DNA of 64,000 nucleotides from Flavilitoribacter nigricans DSM 23189 = NBRC 102662 (GCF_002646595.1 NZ_PDUD01000045.1:44047-108046), one strand, 5' to 3'. Counted from the stretch's first letter, positions 1-9,621 are shown. Notes: generated by a model not told the origin, from the letters alone. Numbers and translations: made by a program.

Positions 1-95
1 ATCCGGATAACCCATCGATATCCGGTACCATCAACCGGGTAGTGAAAGGTGTAATTCTCTACGAAAACCGGCCCAACTACACGGATACCCCATAA
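1..95 (+). CDS. 3' end of an unidentified gene (partial)
   Basis: An open frame runs in from the left edge and stops at TAA (93-95). The visible 30 or so residues end in ILYENRPNYTDTP. The tail is too short to assign to a family. It lies on the same strand as the PfkB kinase 93 bp downstream, so the two could share a transcript, but nothing visible proves it. Confidence 0.5.
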   Translation, partial: PDNPSISGTINRVVKGVILYENRPNYTDTP

Positions 96-188
96 TTTGC
101 GTTAATAAAGAACCTACACTAGCCTCCCACTTTATGTCTGCACACCGTAACCGGAGTGTAACTGACGAACTGTGTAAATGAATATGAT

Positions 189-1139
189 ATGTCGATCCCT
201 AAGAAGGGTTTGTTTGTAGTAGGCGAACTTAATGTAGATCTGATCTTTAACCAAATTAACGGATTTCCGCAGCTGGGCACTGAGATCGTGGCGAACGATA
301 TGGTCCTGACCCTCGGCAGTTCTTCGGCAATTCTGGCCGCCAATGCAGCGGCCATCGGCATCCCGACGGCTTTCTGCGGAGCGGTGGGCCATGATGCCTA
401 CGGGGATCTGGTCATTCGCGAGCTACAGGCGCAAGGGGTCAACACCGACTTCATCCGGATCTCCGAAGAACATTCCACCGGCATCACCGTGGTCATGAAT
501 TACGAACAGGAGCGCGCCAACGTCACCTATTGCGGTGCCATGGAAGCCCTTCGTATGCCGGATATTCCCTGGGAACATATCGCCCGCTTTAAGCACTTCC
601 ACATTTCCAATTTTTTCCTCCAAAAGGGGATCCGGGCGGATATCACCGAAATTTTTCAGCGGGTGAAAGCGGCCGGGCTTACCACTTCTCTTGATCTGCA
701 ATGGGATGTAAGTAATCGCTGGGAATTCGATTTCCGCGCCTGTCTTCCCCACGTGGACGTGTTCCTGCCCAACGAGGCGGAAATGCTGGCTCTGGCCCAA
801 TGCGACAACCTGGAGGCCAGCATCGAGCAACTGGCCCCCTATACCAATATCATGGCGATCAAACTGGGCCAGCAGGGCAGCCTCGGTATTCAGGGGGGCA
901 ACCGCTTTCGGGTGAAAGCCTTTGAACTGCCCGATTACGTGGATTCAGTAGGAGCCGGGGATTCGTTCAATGCCGGATTTCTTAAAAAATTCCTGGAAAA
1001 TGCACCGCTGGAAACCTGCCTGAAGTTCGGCAACCTCATGGGAGCCCTCAATACCACAGCGGCCGGCGGCACTACGGCCTTCAGGTGCGGGCTGGGCATC
1101 GAACACCAGATCAAAAGGCTGCTGCCGAACGGCTGCTAG
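189..1139 (+). CDS. PfkB-family sugar kinase
   Basis: This is a 316-residue ribokinase-like (PfkB) carbohydrate kinase, predicted to be cytosolic and to phosphorylate a sugar or sugar acid with ATP. The N-terminus has the family's glycine-containing opening (VVGELNVDLIF). The C-terminal signature VDSVGAGDSFNAGF lies at residues 251-264, with the expected catalytic base at Asp258 and the anion-hole glycines just before it. The length is normal for the family. The substrate cannot be read from sequence. An amidohydrolase follows 129 bp downstream and a DeoR regulator about 1.5 kb downstream, both on the same strand. This suggests a carbohydrate-use locus, because DeoR-type repressors often sense phosphorylated sugars made by such kinases. 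Confidence 0.9.
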   Translation: MSIPKKGLFVVGELNVDLIFNQINGFPQLGTEIVANDMVLTLGSSSAILAANAAAIGIPTAFCGAVGHDAYGDLVIRELQAQGVNTDFIRISEEHSTGITVVMNYEQERANVTYCGAMEALRMPDIPWEHIARFKHFHISNFFLQKGIRADITEIFQRVKAAGLTTSLDLQWDVSNRWEFDFRACLPHVDVFLPNEAEMLALAQCDNLEASIEQLAPYTNIMAIKLGQQGSLGIQGGNRFRVKAFELPDYVDSVGAGDSFNAGFLKKFLENAPLETCLKFGNLMGALNTTAAGGTTAFRCGLGIEHQIKRLLPNGC

Positions 1140-1268
1140 ACCGCCAGTGCCAGCCGGCGGGATGTCTCCTGGCAACAAAGCGACCGATTTACGATCATTT
1201 TTTTTACGCCTAAAGAAAAAGTTACGAACTTAGTCGGGCAGAACTTAAAGTTGTGAAAATCGTCGTTT

Positions 1269-2294
1269 ATGCTCAAGCGCTTTATTGACGCCCACGTCCA
1301 TTTAAACGCTTACTCTCCGGCACTGATGAAGTTCGCCGAAGAGCAGGGGGCCCAATTCCTCTCCATCAATACCGATGTACCTATTTTTCCCAGCCTGGAT
1401 GAGCAGGCCCGGGTGATTGCCACCTATCAGTCCGGACATCCCGAAAAAGTACGGCATACCACCAGCTTCGACATGCAGGACTGGCAGAAGAAGGACTGGT
1501 CCATGCGGGCAATCGACCGGATCAAAAAAGGGATAGACCAGGGAGCAACCGGGATCAAGATCTGGAAGAATATCGGTATGGACCCCACGCTGGTCTATTC
1601 CGACGGCCGCTTCCTGATGATCGACGATCCCAAGCTGGCCCCTGTACTGGAATTTATTCAGGAAAATGACCTCCTGCTGATCGCTCATCTTGGAGAACCG
1701 CGCAACTGCTGGCTGCCCCTCGAAGCAATGACCGTGGATTCGGATCGGGAATATTTTGAAGAGCATCCGCACTACCATATGTACCGCCATCCGCAGTATC
1801 CGTCCTACGAAACTCAGATCCGGGTCCGGGACCAGATCCTGGAACGCTATCCGAACCTGCGATTTGTGGGGCTCCACCTTTTCAGTCTGGAATGGAACCT
1901 CCGGGAAGTAGAACAAAGACTCAATCGCTACCCACACACCATGACGGATCTGGCCGAGCGGATCTGCCACGTGCAGCTGCAAAGTATACAAGACCGGGAA
2001 GCGGTGCGGGATTTTTTCATCCGGCAGCAGGATCGGGTGATCTACGGAACGGATTTCATCTACGATGGCTCCCAATCCCCCCGAGAAGCCGGCCGGCATC
2101 TCCGGGATCTCTGGGAAAGGCACTGGCGTTTTTTCGCCACCGAAGACCGGTTGCAGGCACCTCAGTTTTCCGGTACTTTCCGCGGCCTCGGGCTGCCTCT
2201 CCACGTTCTGAAAAAGATCTTTTACGAAAATGCAGTCAAAACTTACGGCTTTAGCCAGGCAGTACAGCACGCAACTGTCGAAAATTTTTCTTAA
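1269..2294 (+). CDS. Amidohydrolase-family metal-dependent hydrolase
   Basis: This 341-residue TIM-barrel metallohydrolase resembles the amidohydrolase-related (Amidohydro_2) group, which includes sugar-lactone hydrolases and decarboxylases. The metal-binding set is visible: His9 and His11 in IDAHVH, His140 in IAHLGEP, His203 in VGLHLFSLEW, and Asp262 in YGTDFIYD. There is no signal peptide, so a cytosolic enzyme is expected. It follows the PfkB kinase on the same strand, and a perfect 18-bp hairpin sits directly after its stop codon. The reaction is not known. Lactone or ester hydrolysis in sugar-acid breakdown is an inference from neighbours only. Confidence 0.82.
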   Translation: MLKRFIDAHVHLNAYSPALMKFAEEQGAQFLSINTDVPIFPSLDEQARVIATYQSGHPEKVRHTTSFDMQDWQKKDWSMRAIDRIKKGIDQGATGIKIWKNIGMDPTLVYSDGRFLMIDDPKLAPVLEFIQENDLLLIAHLGEPRNCWLPLEAMTVDSDREYFEEHPHYHMYRHPQYPSYETQIRVRDQILERYPNLRFVGLHLFSLEWNLREVEQRLNRYPHTMTDLAERICHVQLQSIQDREAVRDFFIRQQDRVIYGTDFIYDGSQSPREAGRHLRDLWERHWRFFATEDRLQAPQFSGTFRGLGLPLHVLKKIFYENAVKTYGFSQAVQHATVENFS

Positions 2295-2295
2295 C

Positions 2296-2313
2296 TACGC
2301 AATCAGTTGCGTA
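2296..2313. repeat. Perfect inverted repeat after the amidohydrolase stop
   Basis: The arms are TACGCAA and TTGCGTA (7 bp each) with a TCAG loop, starting one base after the TAA. There is no run of T after it, so it is not a standard intrinsic terminator. It could be an operator for the nearby DeoR protein or a 3'-end stabilising hairpin. Confidence 0.5.
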
Positions 2314-2370
2314 AATGTCCTCACCAAAGCTGGCTTTATCGGCTGATTAGGCCTTTCTCCAGGAATAGAT

Positions 2371-2392
2371 TCCTATCTTTGGGGAGATAGGA
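2371..2392. promoter_or_regulatory. Palindrome overlapping a -7-like element upstream of the DeoR gene
   Basis: The arms are TCCTATCT (2371-2378) and AGATAGGA (2385-2392), 8 bp each. The left arm overlaps TATCTTTG (2374-2381), which matches the Bacteroidota -7 consensus TAnnTTTG; no good TTTG box was found 19-21 bp upstream. A repressor on this palindrome would block the promoter, so autoregulation by the DeoR protein is a reasonable but untested idea. The rest of the 2295-2671 gap shows no gene. Confidence 0.4.
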
Positions 2393-2671
2393 GAATTTTT
2401 GACGAATTCCTGCTAAGGAAGGAGCCGCGTTTTTTTGTTGTAGTTTTCAGCCACAAAGTATACCAGTCTGCCCCTGTATGAGTTAGTGAACCGATCGCTC
2501 AAATTATCGATTCTTATAATTTGGGGATCTTTTGTGTCAACACCACTTGTACTCCGGCTCTGGTGGATTGTCCTTCGAAAACCCAATAACAAGATGTAAG
2601 CCCCCCTTGAACAACCAATACTTGCGAATACCGGTAATGAAGAAAAGCTTTATAATCAGTCAGTAAACACC

Positions 2672-3430
2672 ATGAGTAAAACCGCAGAACGTAGATCCAG
2701 GATCCTGAAGGAACTGGATGAGAAAGGACAGGTGAACGTATCTTTTCTCAGTGAAACCCTGGGAGTTAGTGAAGTTACCATTCGCAATGACCTGGATAAA
2801 CTCGAAAAAAATAAATTGCTGATCCGTACCCACGGAGGAGCATTTAAAGCAAGTAACATTGCGCTTACGGTTAGTGAAAAGAAGAAGATCAACCTTGAGG
2901 TCAAAAGGTTGATCGGCAAAAAAGCGGCTACCCTCATCAAAGACGAGGACAGCATTATCCTGGATTCCGGCACGACCACTTTTGAGGTATCCAATCATCT
3001 CGGACATTTCCAGAAACTGACCGTAATCACCAATGCCCTGGATATCGTCAACAACATTTCCAAGTACGAGAATATCGAGGTATTTATGCCGGGCGGGTAT
3101 TTGAAGGAATTTTCCATGTCGCTCGTCGGCCCCATGGCCGAGCGCAATTTCCGCCAGTTATTCTGTAACAAACTTTTCCTCGGAGTGGATGCGATCAAAC
3201 CGGAGATCGGGGTTTTCACCCACCACGTAGAAGAGGCATACCTTAACCAGATCATGATCGAGATCGCCGAAGAGGTGATCATCGTGGCCGATTCCACAAA
3301 GTTCAAGAAGTCCAGCCTGGCGTTTATCTCAAGCTTTGATCGCGTAAGCCGGATCATTACGGACGATAAGATCGATCCGCTCTTCGCCAAACAGCTCGAA
3401 AAACAGAACGTAGAAGTGATCATTGCCTGA
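2672..3430 (+). CDS. DeoR/GlpR-family transcriptional regulator
   Basis: This 252-residue DeoR-type repressor has an N-terminal winged helix at about residues 1-58: the HTH lies in FLSETLGVSEVTIRNDLDKL, followed by the typical RTHGGA wing. The C-terminal sugar-phosphate-sensing domain (about 75-235) has the family motif ILDSGTTTFEV. Its length is standard. It lies downstream of the PfkB kinase and the amidohydrolase on the same strand, separated by 377 bp holding two palindromes. Control of that locus in response to a phosphorylated sugar is inferred from context. It converges with the next gene with only 15 bp between stops. Confidence 0.9.
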   Translation: MSKTAERRSRILKELDEKGQVNVSFLSETLGVSEVTIRNDLDKLEKNKLLIRTHGGAFKASNIALTVSEKKKINLEVKRLIGKKAATLIKDEDSIILDSGTTTFEVSNHLGHFQKLTVITNALDIVNNISKYENIEVFMPGGYLKEFSMSLVGPMAERNFRQLFCNKLFLGVDAIKPEIGVFTHHVEEAYLNQIMIEIAEEVIIVADSTKFKKSSLAFISSFDRVSRIITDDKIDPLFAKQLEKQNVEVIIA

Positions 3431-3445
3431 CCCCGCGTTGCTAAT

Positions 3446-3985
3446 TCAGAGTTTTTTCATGTTGCGGGCCAGCGCTTTCAACTCGGAAGGCCGGGGGGCG
3501 TAGACTTTAGCCAGTTTGGCTTCTTCGTCGAAGATCATATACCAGGGGATCTGTACCCCGCCACCGTTATTGAAGAGTGCCCGTAATTGTTTTTCCAGAG
3601 CCGGATTCACCAGCAGGTGATATCCCTTGAGATTGAAATGTTGGATAGCTGCTTTCCACTGCTGCTCCCGTCTGGGTTCATCTACCGAAAGGTAGAGAAT
3701 ATCAAAATCATGTTCCCGGGCCAGTTCCTGCAGTTTTTCATTGTGCTCGAATTCCTCAATGCACGGTCCGCACCAGGTCGCCCAGATATCAACGTATACT
3801 TTTTTCCCGTTCAGAGCGCCTACTACCTCTTCCAGAGACTGGAATTGCTCACTGTTCTCGATAAAATGAATTTCATTTTCAACGGACGTACCCGTGACTA
3901 CCGTCGATGTAGAAAAGGCCAGGCTGCCCTCTGCCACGGGTAGTTCCGGCGTAAGCATACTCAGTATCAGATATAAGATCACCAT
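3446..3985 (-). CDS. TlpA-like thioredoxin-fold protein
   Basis: This is a 179-residue thioredoxin-fold protein with a hydrophobic N-terminal segment (residues 1-12) that may serve as a secretion signal. The active-site motif WCGPC is at residues 71-75 (Cys72, Cys75) in the typical context VDIWATWCGPC. The cis-Pro equivalent is probably in VQIPWYMIFD. It resembles the TlpA/ResA/AhpC-TSA periplasmic reductase group common in Bacteroidota. A role in thiol-disulfide exchange is family knowledge; the partner is unknown. It lies 27 bp downstream of the DUF3239-like gene on the same strand and may be cotranscribed with it. Confidence 0.85.
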   Translation of the reverse strand: MVILYLILSMLTPELPVAEGSLAFSTSTVVTGTSVENEIHFIENSEQFQSLEEVVGALNGKKVYVDIWATWCGPCIEEFEHNEKLQELAREHDFDILYLSVDEPRREQQWKAAIQHFNLKGYHLLVNPALEKQLRALFNNGGGVQIPWYMIFDEEAKLAKVYAPRPSELKALARNMKKL

Positions 3986-4012
3986 AGCGCTACTTTTTAA
4001 TTCGGAAAAAAT

Positions 4013-4744
4013 TTAAACCAACTCATCCTCACTGTAATCCGGTTGTTCCGGCCGCTCATCCCGGGGCCCTTCCATATTGATGCCCTTCGCTATATCAACG
4101 TGGGAAAAGCCGGACCAGTTACTGGCTGCCGGGTCAATTTTGTAGATCCCGGGGCCGTTGGTCCCAACCTTATCCAGATATTGATCGATCAGCTGGATCT
4201 CCGCCGGTGCGAAGTGGGCGAGCAATTCGGCCATCCGCTTGCGGTCCGTAATCCCGTGGGCGACCGGTACCGGATGGAATTCGGCCCAAAACGGGTAGCC
4301 GTGCGGGTTGTCGTTGTAAAGCGCAACCGTAGGGATAAGTTTTCCGGGGACCAGATCCTCTTTCGGCAATCGGGTCTCCACGATCTTCAGCACCGGGAAG
4401 CGACCATACCCTTTAGTCATATCGGAAGCGACAGCCACCAGCACGGGATCCAGTGAAATGACCCGACCGGGATTTACGTCCCCTCCTTTGAAACGGTTAT
4501 AAACGGTAGCCCAGTACCAGACATTGTACAATAAAGCCCCCAGGAAAATGAGCCCAAAGATCCAGTGCACTTTCAACATTAAAAAAAGAGAAACGGCCAC
4601 ACTTCCGAGCGCCTTGAGCGAGCGGGATGGGTTCATCTTAATCCATTGGAAATAGTTGACCTGCATTTTACCGGGAACGGTAGGCTGGGCCTGCCCGTCG
4701 AAGAAAAGTCCTTTATGGGGCTGATCATCAGAGAAATCGCTCAT
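4013..4744 (-). CDS. DUF3239-like membrane protein
   Basis: This 243-residue protein has two adjacent hydrophobic segments at about residues 44-80 (ALGSVAVSLFLMLKVHWIF and FGLIFLGALLYNVWYW), followed by a soluble domain of about 160 residues ending in an acidic tail. The soluble part (ISLDPVLVAVASDMTKG, YDNPHGYPFWAEFHPV-type context) reminds me of DUF3239 proteins, whose function is not known; I hold that assignment loosely. No catalytic motif is apparent. It shares strand and close spacing with the thioredoxin-fold gene. Confidence 0.65.
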   Translation of the reverse strand: MSDFSDDQPHKGLFFDGQAQPTVPGKMQVNYFQWIKMNPSRSLKALGSVAVSLFLMLKVHWIFGLIFLGALLYNVWYWATVYNRFKGGDVNPGRVISLDPVLVAVASDMTKGYGRFPVLKIVETRLPKEDLVPGKLIPTVALYNDNPHGYPFWAEFHPVPVAHGITDRKRMAELLAHFAPAEIQLIDQYLDKVGTNGPGIYKIDPAASNWSGFSHVDIAKGINMEGPRDERPEQPDYSEDELV

Positions 4745-4850
4745 TGCTGTTATTTTTTAAAACTCCCATCAATATCGCCAATAAAAATTACCGATAAAAA
4801 CTTTAGCGCATGCTTTTGCCGGAGGCCCGGGAAAACGCCGACCGCAATGT

Positions 4851-7361
4851 TTAAAAATCGAATGCTACCGAAAGGCGAAAGGCGAGGTTCTCCCCCACTC
4901 CACCCGGCAGGTGATAGGCCCCGTAGCGGTAATATACGCCACCGCCGAATCCCAAGTAAGCAAAGTTCACATAGTTGAGTCGAATGATGTTATCCAGTAC
5001 CAGGCCGGCTTCCGCGTAGCCTTTCTCCAGGGTATTGAAGGTGATGCCCTCGTGCCGGTCGGGATCGGATAAAGTTCCGACAGTAAAATGATGTTCCAGG
5101 CTGATAGACGGCTGCAGCCACTTCGTTTTGAACAGAAGGGTACCGAATTCCTGTCGGAAGAAAAAGGAGACATAACGATCCGACAGAAATTCGTACGGAT
5201 CCATGGTCTGAAAAGTATTGCCCACCGTCAGCCACTGGAACTCGCGGCCCGAACCGGCGCTGTTGTAGAGTCGGCTAACGGGTACCGCACCATCCGTGAC
5301 ACCGCCTTCCAGCCGATAAATGGTCTTGCCCAAATAAAGCAGACGAAAACGCTGGTCAATAGCCAGCCTTACCTGCCAGTAGGGATACTCGCCTTTCCAC
5401 AAACTACCAAAGCCTCTTTTTACGCTGAGCGAAAGTGCGGGATAAGCATGCTCCGAGCCATCCGGTACCCGGTTGCCAAACAGGCGGCGATACTGCTGCC
5501 CGTAGGCATAATGCAGATGAATTGCCGCTTCCGGAAGATCATACTCCCGATCCGGCTCCGATTCCGGCGTCGGCCGGAAGGCATAATCGTAAAGGGGTTC
5601 CAATACGGAACGTGAAACTTCCAGTCCAACCTGAAGATACCGTAGGGACTGGATACGTAGGAAAGTCCCGTAGCGCTCTTCGCGATCCATCCGTCCGGCG
5701 TACAGCCGCCGGGAAATGAAGTCGGAAAGCAAGGGAAAATCCATGGCTCCCGCCTCCCGAATGTCCTGCTGGTAATACCACTGCCATTCCCAGCGCCGGT
5801 CCCAGTCCGGAAAAAAGCGGATCTCGCCACCGTATTTCCAGGCTCGGTCCCGCAAGCCATATCCGGCGTATCCGCCCAGGGTGAACCAGGAAGCCAGGTT
5901 TTCGCCGGTGTAGAGTCCCAGCCCGAGTCGAATATTCTCATACTGATTGAACTGGACCAGTTTGGGTAGCGAAAGATCCAGCCAGCCCAGGGGCCACCGG
6001 CCCCTTCCGAGCGCTTCCAGCCGCTGCATCCAACCATCAAAATTATGCTCAGCGCCCAGGCTATCCACCAGCTCGTAGGTCCGGGTTTCCAGCGTATCCA
6101 GCGGTTGGGGACGGTGCTGGATCCAGGTTTCGTCGGCCACCTGGAACGCCGAATCCGTGAAAACGTAGCGGTCATTTTGTTTGAATGCCTGCCGGTCCAG
6201 ATCTGGGTTCATCTCTGCCTCCCGGATATAACTTTTCCCGCGGATCTGCAATCCCAGGTCAGGGCTCGGATATTTCGGCATTCTAATCTCATAGTTCAGT
6301 TGTGCCGGAAACCAGTGAAGCGTATCCGGCCGATCGTATAATTGCTCGATCCGAAAATGGATCAGTCCGGTGTCGGCCGGCTCGGCAATGATATTTTGTA
6401 GGCCGTAGCGATGGGTATTGACGTACAGTACCCCTTTCAGTCCATTGAAATTCTTATGTTGCCGGGGATGGAAGGTGATAAGGTAGATCGTATCGGTTTG
6501 CCGGTACAGGGTATCCTCCAGGTGGAAAAAATACCGCTGCGGGCTACCCGGGCTGATGGGGTTCAGGAATGCCTTATCCAGCAGCATTACCTGCTCATCG
6601 TAAAAGGAAAATGGCTGTACATCATTGGCCAGAGCGGTGAAGGGGGCTTCCTGCAGGCCGGACACCCGGTTCGCCAGGATGGTTTCCGCATAAGCGGCCG
6701 GGGAACGATATCGCCGCTCGGTCAGCGATTCCATAAGAAAGAGGTGGTGCTCATCGGCGCTCTCCATCAATTTCAGCAGGTTGGCCTGCTGCCGGTTGAG
6801 CGTCACACTATCTGCCTCCTCGTTCTCTTCACTGATCTTTTCCCGAAAATTGTCCGTTCGGGGCAGCCAGGACATCACCACTTTATTGTAGGTGCGGCAA
6901 CGGTAGCTGTCCAGCTTTTCCGGATTGTTCCGGTGTCGGTTCCGGATCACCTTTTGCATGATCAGATCGGCAGGATTGACGCCGGCCACTACTTCCACCG
7001 CCGCAAATTCGTAGGCGGTCTCCTGCATGCGGATCCGCCAGGGCGGCTTTGTATCTATAGTATCCAGTGATAAATACAGGTCTTCATAACCCACAAAACT
7101 AAAATGGAGCTGCCGAACCGGAGGCGCGGCCGGCAGTTGAAAGCGGCCGTCAATATCCGTGGTGGTACCCAGTCGGGTATCCTGGTTGACAACGATATTT
7201 ACAAAAGGGAGTGGATGTCCCGCCGCATCGAGTACTGTTCCGGACAGAGGTATCTGTGCCACCGTGGGGAGGCAAATACCCAGCAGCAGCCACACTACAG
7301 CCAGTACCCGGTACGGATGGAAAAATAGCTTCAGATCGGATATCGAATTTACGGATCGGTT
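4851..7361 (-). CDS. DUF5686 outer-membrane protein with carboxypeptidase-like domain
   Basis: This large outer-membrane protein is common in Bacteroidota. After a signal peptide (VLAVVWLLLGICLPTVAQ) comes a carboxypeptidase-regulatory-like beta-sandwich (PLSGTVLDAAGHPLPFVNIVV through FSFVGYEDLYL). It is followed by about 700 residues typical of DUF5686, with a beta-barrel-like C-terminus ending in Phe (LSVAFDF). No ATG exists near the start. The frame is open up to a TTG at 7400, but that TTG lies inside a -7-like CATCTTTG (minus strand, 7398-7405). I therefore favour the GTG at 7361, which keeps the whole signal peptide. The function is unknown; uptake or assembly at the outer membrane is likely. 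Confidence 0.85.
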   Translation of the reverse strand, partial: NRSVNSISDLKLFFHPYRVLAVVWLLLGICLPTVAQIPLSGTVLDAAGHPLPFVNIVVNQDTRLGTTTDIDGRFQLPAAPPVRQLHFSFVGYEDLYLSLDTIDTKPPWRIRMQETAYEFAAVEVVAGVNPADLIMQKVIRNRHRNNPEKLDSYRCRTYNKVVMSWLPRTDNFREKISEENEEADSVTLNRQQANLLKLMESADEHHLFLMESLTERRYRSPAAYAETILANRVSGLQEAPFTALANDVQPFSFYDEQVMLLDKAFLNPISPGSPQRYFFHLEDTLYRQTDTIYLITFHPRQHKNFNGLKGVLYVNTHRYGLQNIIAEPADTGLIHFRIEQLYDRPDTLHWFPAQLNYEIRMPKYPSPDLGLQIRGKSYIREAEMNPDLDRQAFKQNDRYVFTDSAFQVADETWIQHRPQPLDTLETRTYELVDSLGAEHNFDGWMQRLEALGRGRWPLGWLDLSLPKLVQFNQYENIRLGLGLYTGENLASWFTLGGYAGYGLRDRAWKYGGEIRFFPDWDRRWEWQWYYQQDIREAGAMDFPLLSDFISRRLYAGRMDREERYGTFLRIQSLRYLQVGLEVSRSVLEPLYDYAFRPTPESEPDREYDLPEAAIHLHYAYGQQYRRLFGNRVPDGSEHAYPALSLSVKRGFGSLWKGEYPYWQVRLAIDQRFRLLYLGKTIYRLEGGVTDGAVPVSRLYNSAGSGREFQWLTVGNTFQTMDPYEFLSDRYVSFFFRQEFGTLLFKTKWLQPSISLEHHFTVGTLSDPDRHEGITFNTLEKGYAEAGLVLDNIIRLNYVNFAYLGFGGGVYYRYGAYHLPGGVGENLAFRLSVAFDF

Positions 7362-7591
7362 CACTTCGGACGGACTTATGGTTTTTTTTCTGAAACTCAA
7401 AGATGGAGCATTTGTTGGGAAGCGGATTGCATTTTAGACCAGTAAGTCCGATCCCCATTCCTCATTAGGTTTTTGATTATGAATGCAAGGGTGAGAAGGT
7501 ACGGGGCATACATTAGGCCTAAAACCAGAACAAACTATACTGGAATAAGAATGAATTTCGCCTCTGTCAATTATCACCAGTAGGTCCAATA

Positions 7592-9370
7592 CTATCCCTT
7601 AGGGTGCACGAAATTCTCAAAGGGCGGATATCCCTGTAATGGAACGAATAAAAAGTCGTTTTCGTAACCGCTGGGATCATAAGGATGGGCTTTATTAAAG
7701 GCTTCTCTTATCAGATCCATGGCCCTTTCTTTATCATTTTGCCGGGCGTAAAGATGCGCCTGAGCGATCAGATAACCGGCATCCTTGGTTTTATCGTACC
7801 ATTTATCCATCTCCAGCAGCGTATCCTGTGCTTTGGCACGTTCGCCAAGCGCCAGATAGCAACTACCCAGTCTCGATAACTGCAGCCAACCCGGCCCCTC
7901 TTTGGTCACCTGTAACCAGTTCGGTCCCTTTTCCCGGGTAGCCTTCTGTAACCATGGCAACGCCTTTTGGAACTGGCCGGCCAGATAATACAGATTGCCC
8001 AGCAGGTAACTATTGGTTTCCTGGGTGTCGCTCTGTTCCATCGCCCAGGCCAGGCCCCGTTCGGCCCAGTAGTTCTGCTCCGTTTCCCGCTTTCGGTGCC
8101 CATAGCGCTCGGAAACAAACAAAAAAGTCAACAATTTATCCGATACTAAGCGGTCGCTGTGCAGCAGGTCCTGCATCAGATCCTCCAGCCTTTCTTCCTG
8201 GTGTTTGGCGATCAGGATCTCCGCCATCCGATCGTAATAATTCCAATGCTTGCGCAAATTGGGAGGAATACGCTTCAGGATCTGTTCCGCCTCTTCGTAG
8301 CGCCCGAGTCGATAGAGATTATGAGCGTAATGCCGATGCCACCAGGTATTGAACTCATGCCTCAGATCGACGTGCTCCGGGTCGATTGCCCCCAGAATAC
8401 GCACGGATTTTTCCGGCATATTCAGGTCATTGGCGATGATTCCCGTTTCCAGATTGGTCATCAATTGCTTCGGGTCGATCTCGAAATTCTTGATGATCGC
8501 TTCGTAGGCAGTCCGCAGGTCTTTATTCAAAATAGCCTTCCAGTGTAAATACCACTGCATATGCGTCTGGGGCAGGCGTTCGATATCAATCCGGCGATTG
8601 ATCAGGCCAAAAACAGAATCCGCCTTCACTTTTTCGCCATCCATGAAATAAGCTCCGGTCACAAACAGATAGGGCATGAAAAAACTACTGTCTTTCTGAA
8701 TGGCCTGATTGAGTAACTCGATACATCCCGCAAAATTGGTACTGTAAAGATCCGTTCCTTTCTGGTACAACTGGTAGGCATCATAGGCCGGCGGATCCTG
8801 GGCGACTCCCGGGGAAAATTCGTGTCCCTTTGCAGCAAATGCAGTTGCAAATTTTTGCTGAAGCTGACTGACCAGAAGCAGTTGCTTCCCTTTTGGACCC
8901 TTCACGGTAGGCATCACTAATTCTGCCTGACCGGTTTCCGTGTCAATTACCTCGCTTTGAAAAACCAGTTCCTGCCCATCAAGCTGGTAAGTTCCCTTCA
9001 ACACCTTTTCGGCGCCCGTCCTGGCCGCAAATTGTTCCCAACCATTATCGTTTTGGGCAAATTTGAGGTTATCCTGAATGTTTTCGAAGCTGACGATTTG
9101 TACGTTGCCCAGATAGACCAGCCCCTGGATAATCCAATCAGAAGCCATGACCCCCAGCACATCCAGACTGGGATCATCGGTATGGTTCTCGAACGGTAAT
9201 ACGGCAATTCTGGCTTCCCTGATCGCCCTGGACACCAGACGATTAGGAGTAAACAGGAGGTCCTTGAGGATGGTCCAGGAAATTATAGCTGTAAATAGAA
9301 TGGTTATTATTACAAAAATCCTTGACCACCCGATCGTTTTTTGGGAGGGATTAGCAGGTTTAGCTGACAT
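7592..9370 (-). CDS. TolB-like N-terminal domain and TPR-repeat membrane protein
   Basis: This 592-residue protein has one transmembrane helix (about residues 15-36). It is followed by a TolB-like domain that starts IAVLPFENHTDDPSLDVLG and includes DWIIQGLVYL, then by TPR-type helical repeats to the end. This arrangement is found in adenylate-cyclase-associated and winged-helix/TolB/TPR signalling proteins, but here no DNA-binding, kinase or cyclase domain is attached. The bulk should lie in the periplasm. It is divergent from the hybrid sensor gene across 251 bp, so the two may be co-regulated or act together in sensing. Function is inferred only. Confidence 0.8.
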   Translation of the reverse strand: MSAKPANPSQKTIGWSRIFVIITILFTAIISWTILKDLLFTPNRLVSRAIREARIAVLPFENHTDDPSLDVLGVMASDWIIQGLVYLGNVQIVSFENIQDNLKFAQNDNGWEQFAARTGAEKVLKGTYQLDGQELVFQSEVIDTETGQAELVMPTVKGPKGKQLLLVSQLQQKFATAFAAKGHEFSPGVAQDPPAYDAYQLYQKGTDLYSTNFAGCIELLNQAIQKDSSFFMPYLFVTGAYFMDGEKVKADSVFGLINRRIDIERLPQTHMQWYLHWKAILNKDLRTAYEAIIKNFEIDPKQLMTNLETGIIANDLNMPEKSVRILGAIDPEHVDLRHEFNTWWHRHYAHNLYRLGRYEEAEQILKRIPPNLRKHWNYYDRMAEILIAKHQEERLEDLMQDLLHSDRLVSDKLLTFLFVSERYGHRKRETEQNYWAERGLAWAMEQSDTQETNSYLLGNLYYLAGQFQKALPWLQKATREKGPNWLQVTKEGPGWLQLSRLGSCYLALGERAKAQDTLLEMDKWYDKTKDAGYLIAQAHLYARQNDKERAMDLIREAFNKAHPYDPSGYENDFLFVPLQGYPPFENFVHPKG

Positions 9371-9621
9371 TCTTCAGATTCTTTTAAAAAAATCTAATTG
9401 CTACAACTTGTTTCAGTCGATCACTGAGGAACAGCGGAATCAAAAATGATACTTTTTTTGCTTACGAAGGTCACTATTCGCGGGTTTCCTTTACGACTTT
9501 TGGGAGAAAGTACCCAGCCGATACAAAACCTACCCGGCGATTTGCCAAAGATTAATGGGAATTTGCTTACCTTTTCTTTTCTGAATAAATCTACGAACGC
9601 TACAACCGGGATAATGCAATC

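Noticed and set aside
1302..2270. Long open frame antisense to the amidohydrolase; similar ones lie opposite the metallophosphoesterase (37406-38563), SusC (44503-45564) and others
   Set aside because: They are shadows of well-supported genes caused by codon bias. Their translations show no family motifs and no signal peptides.
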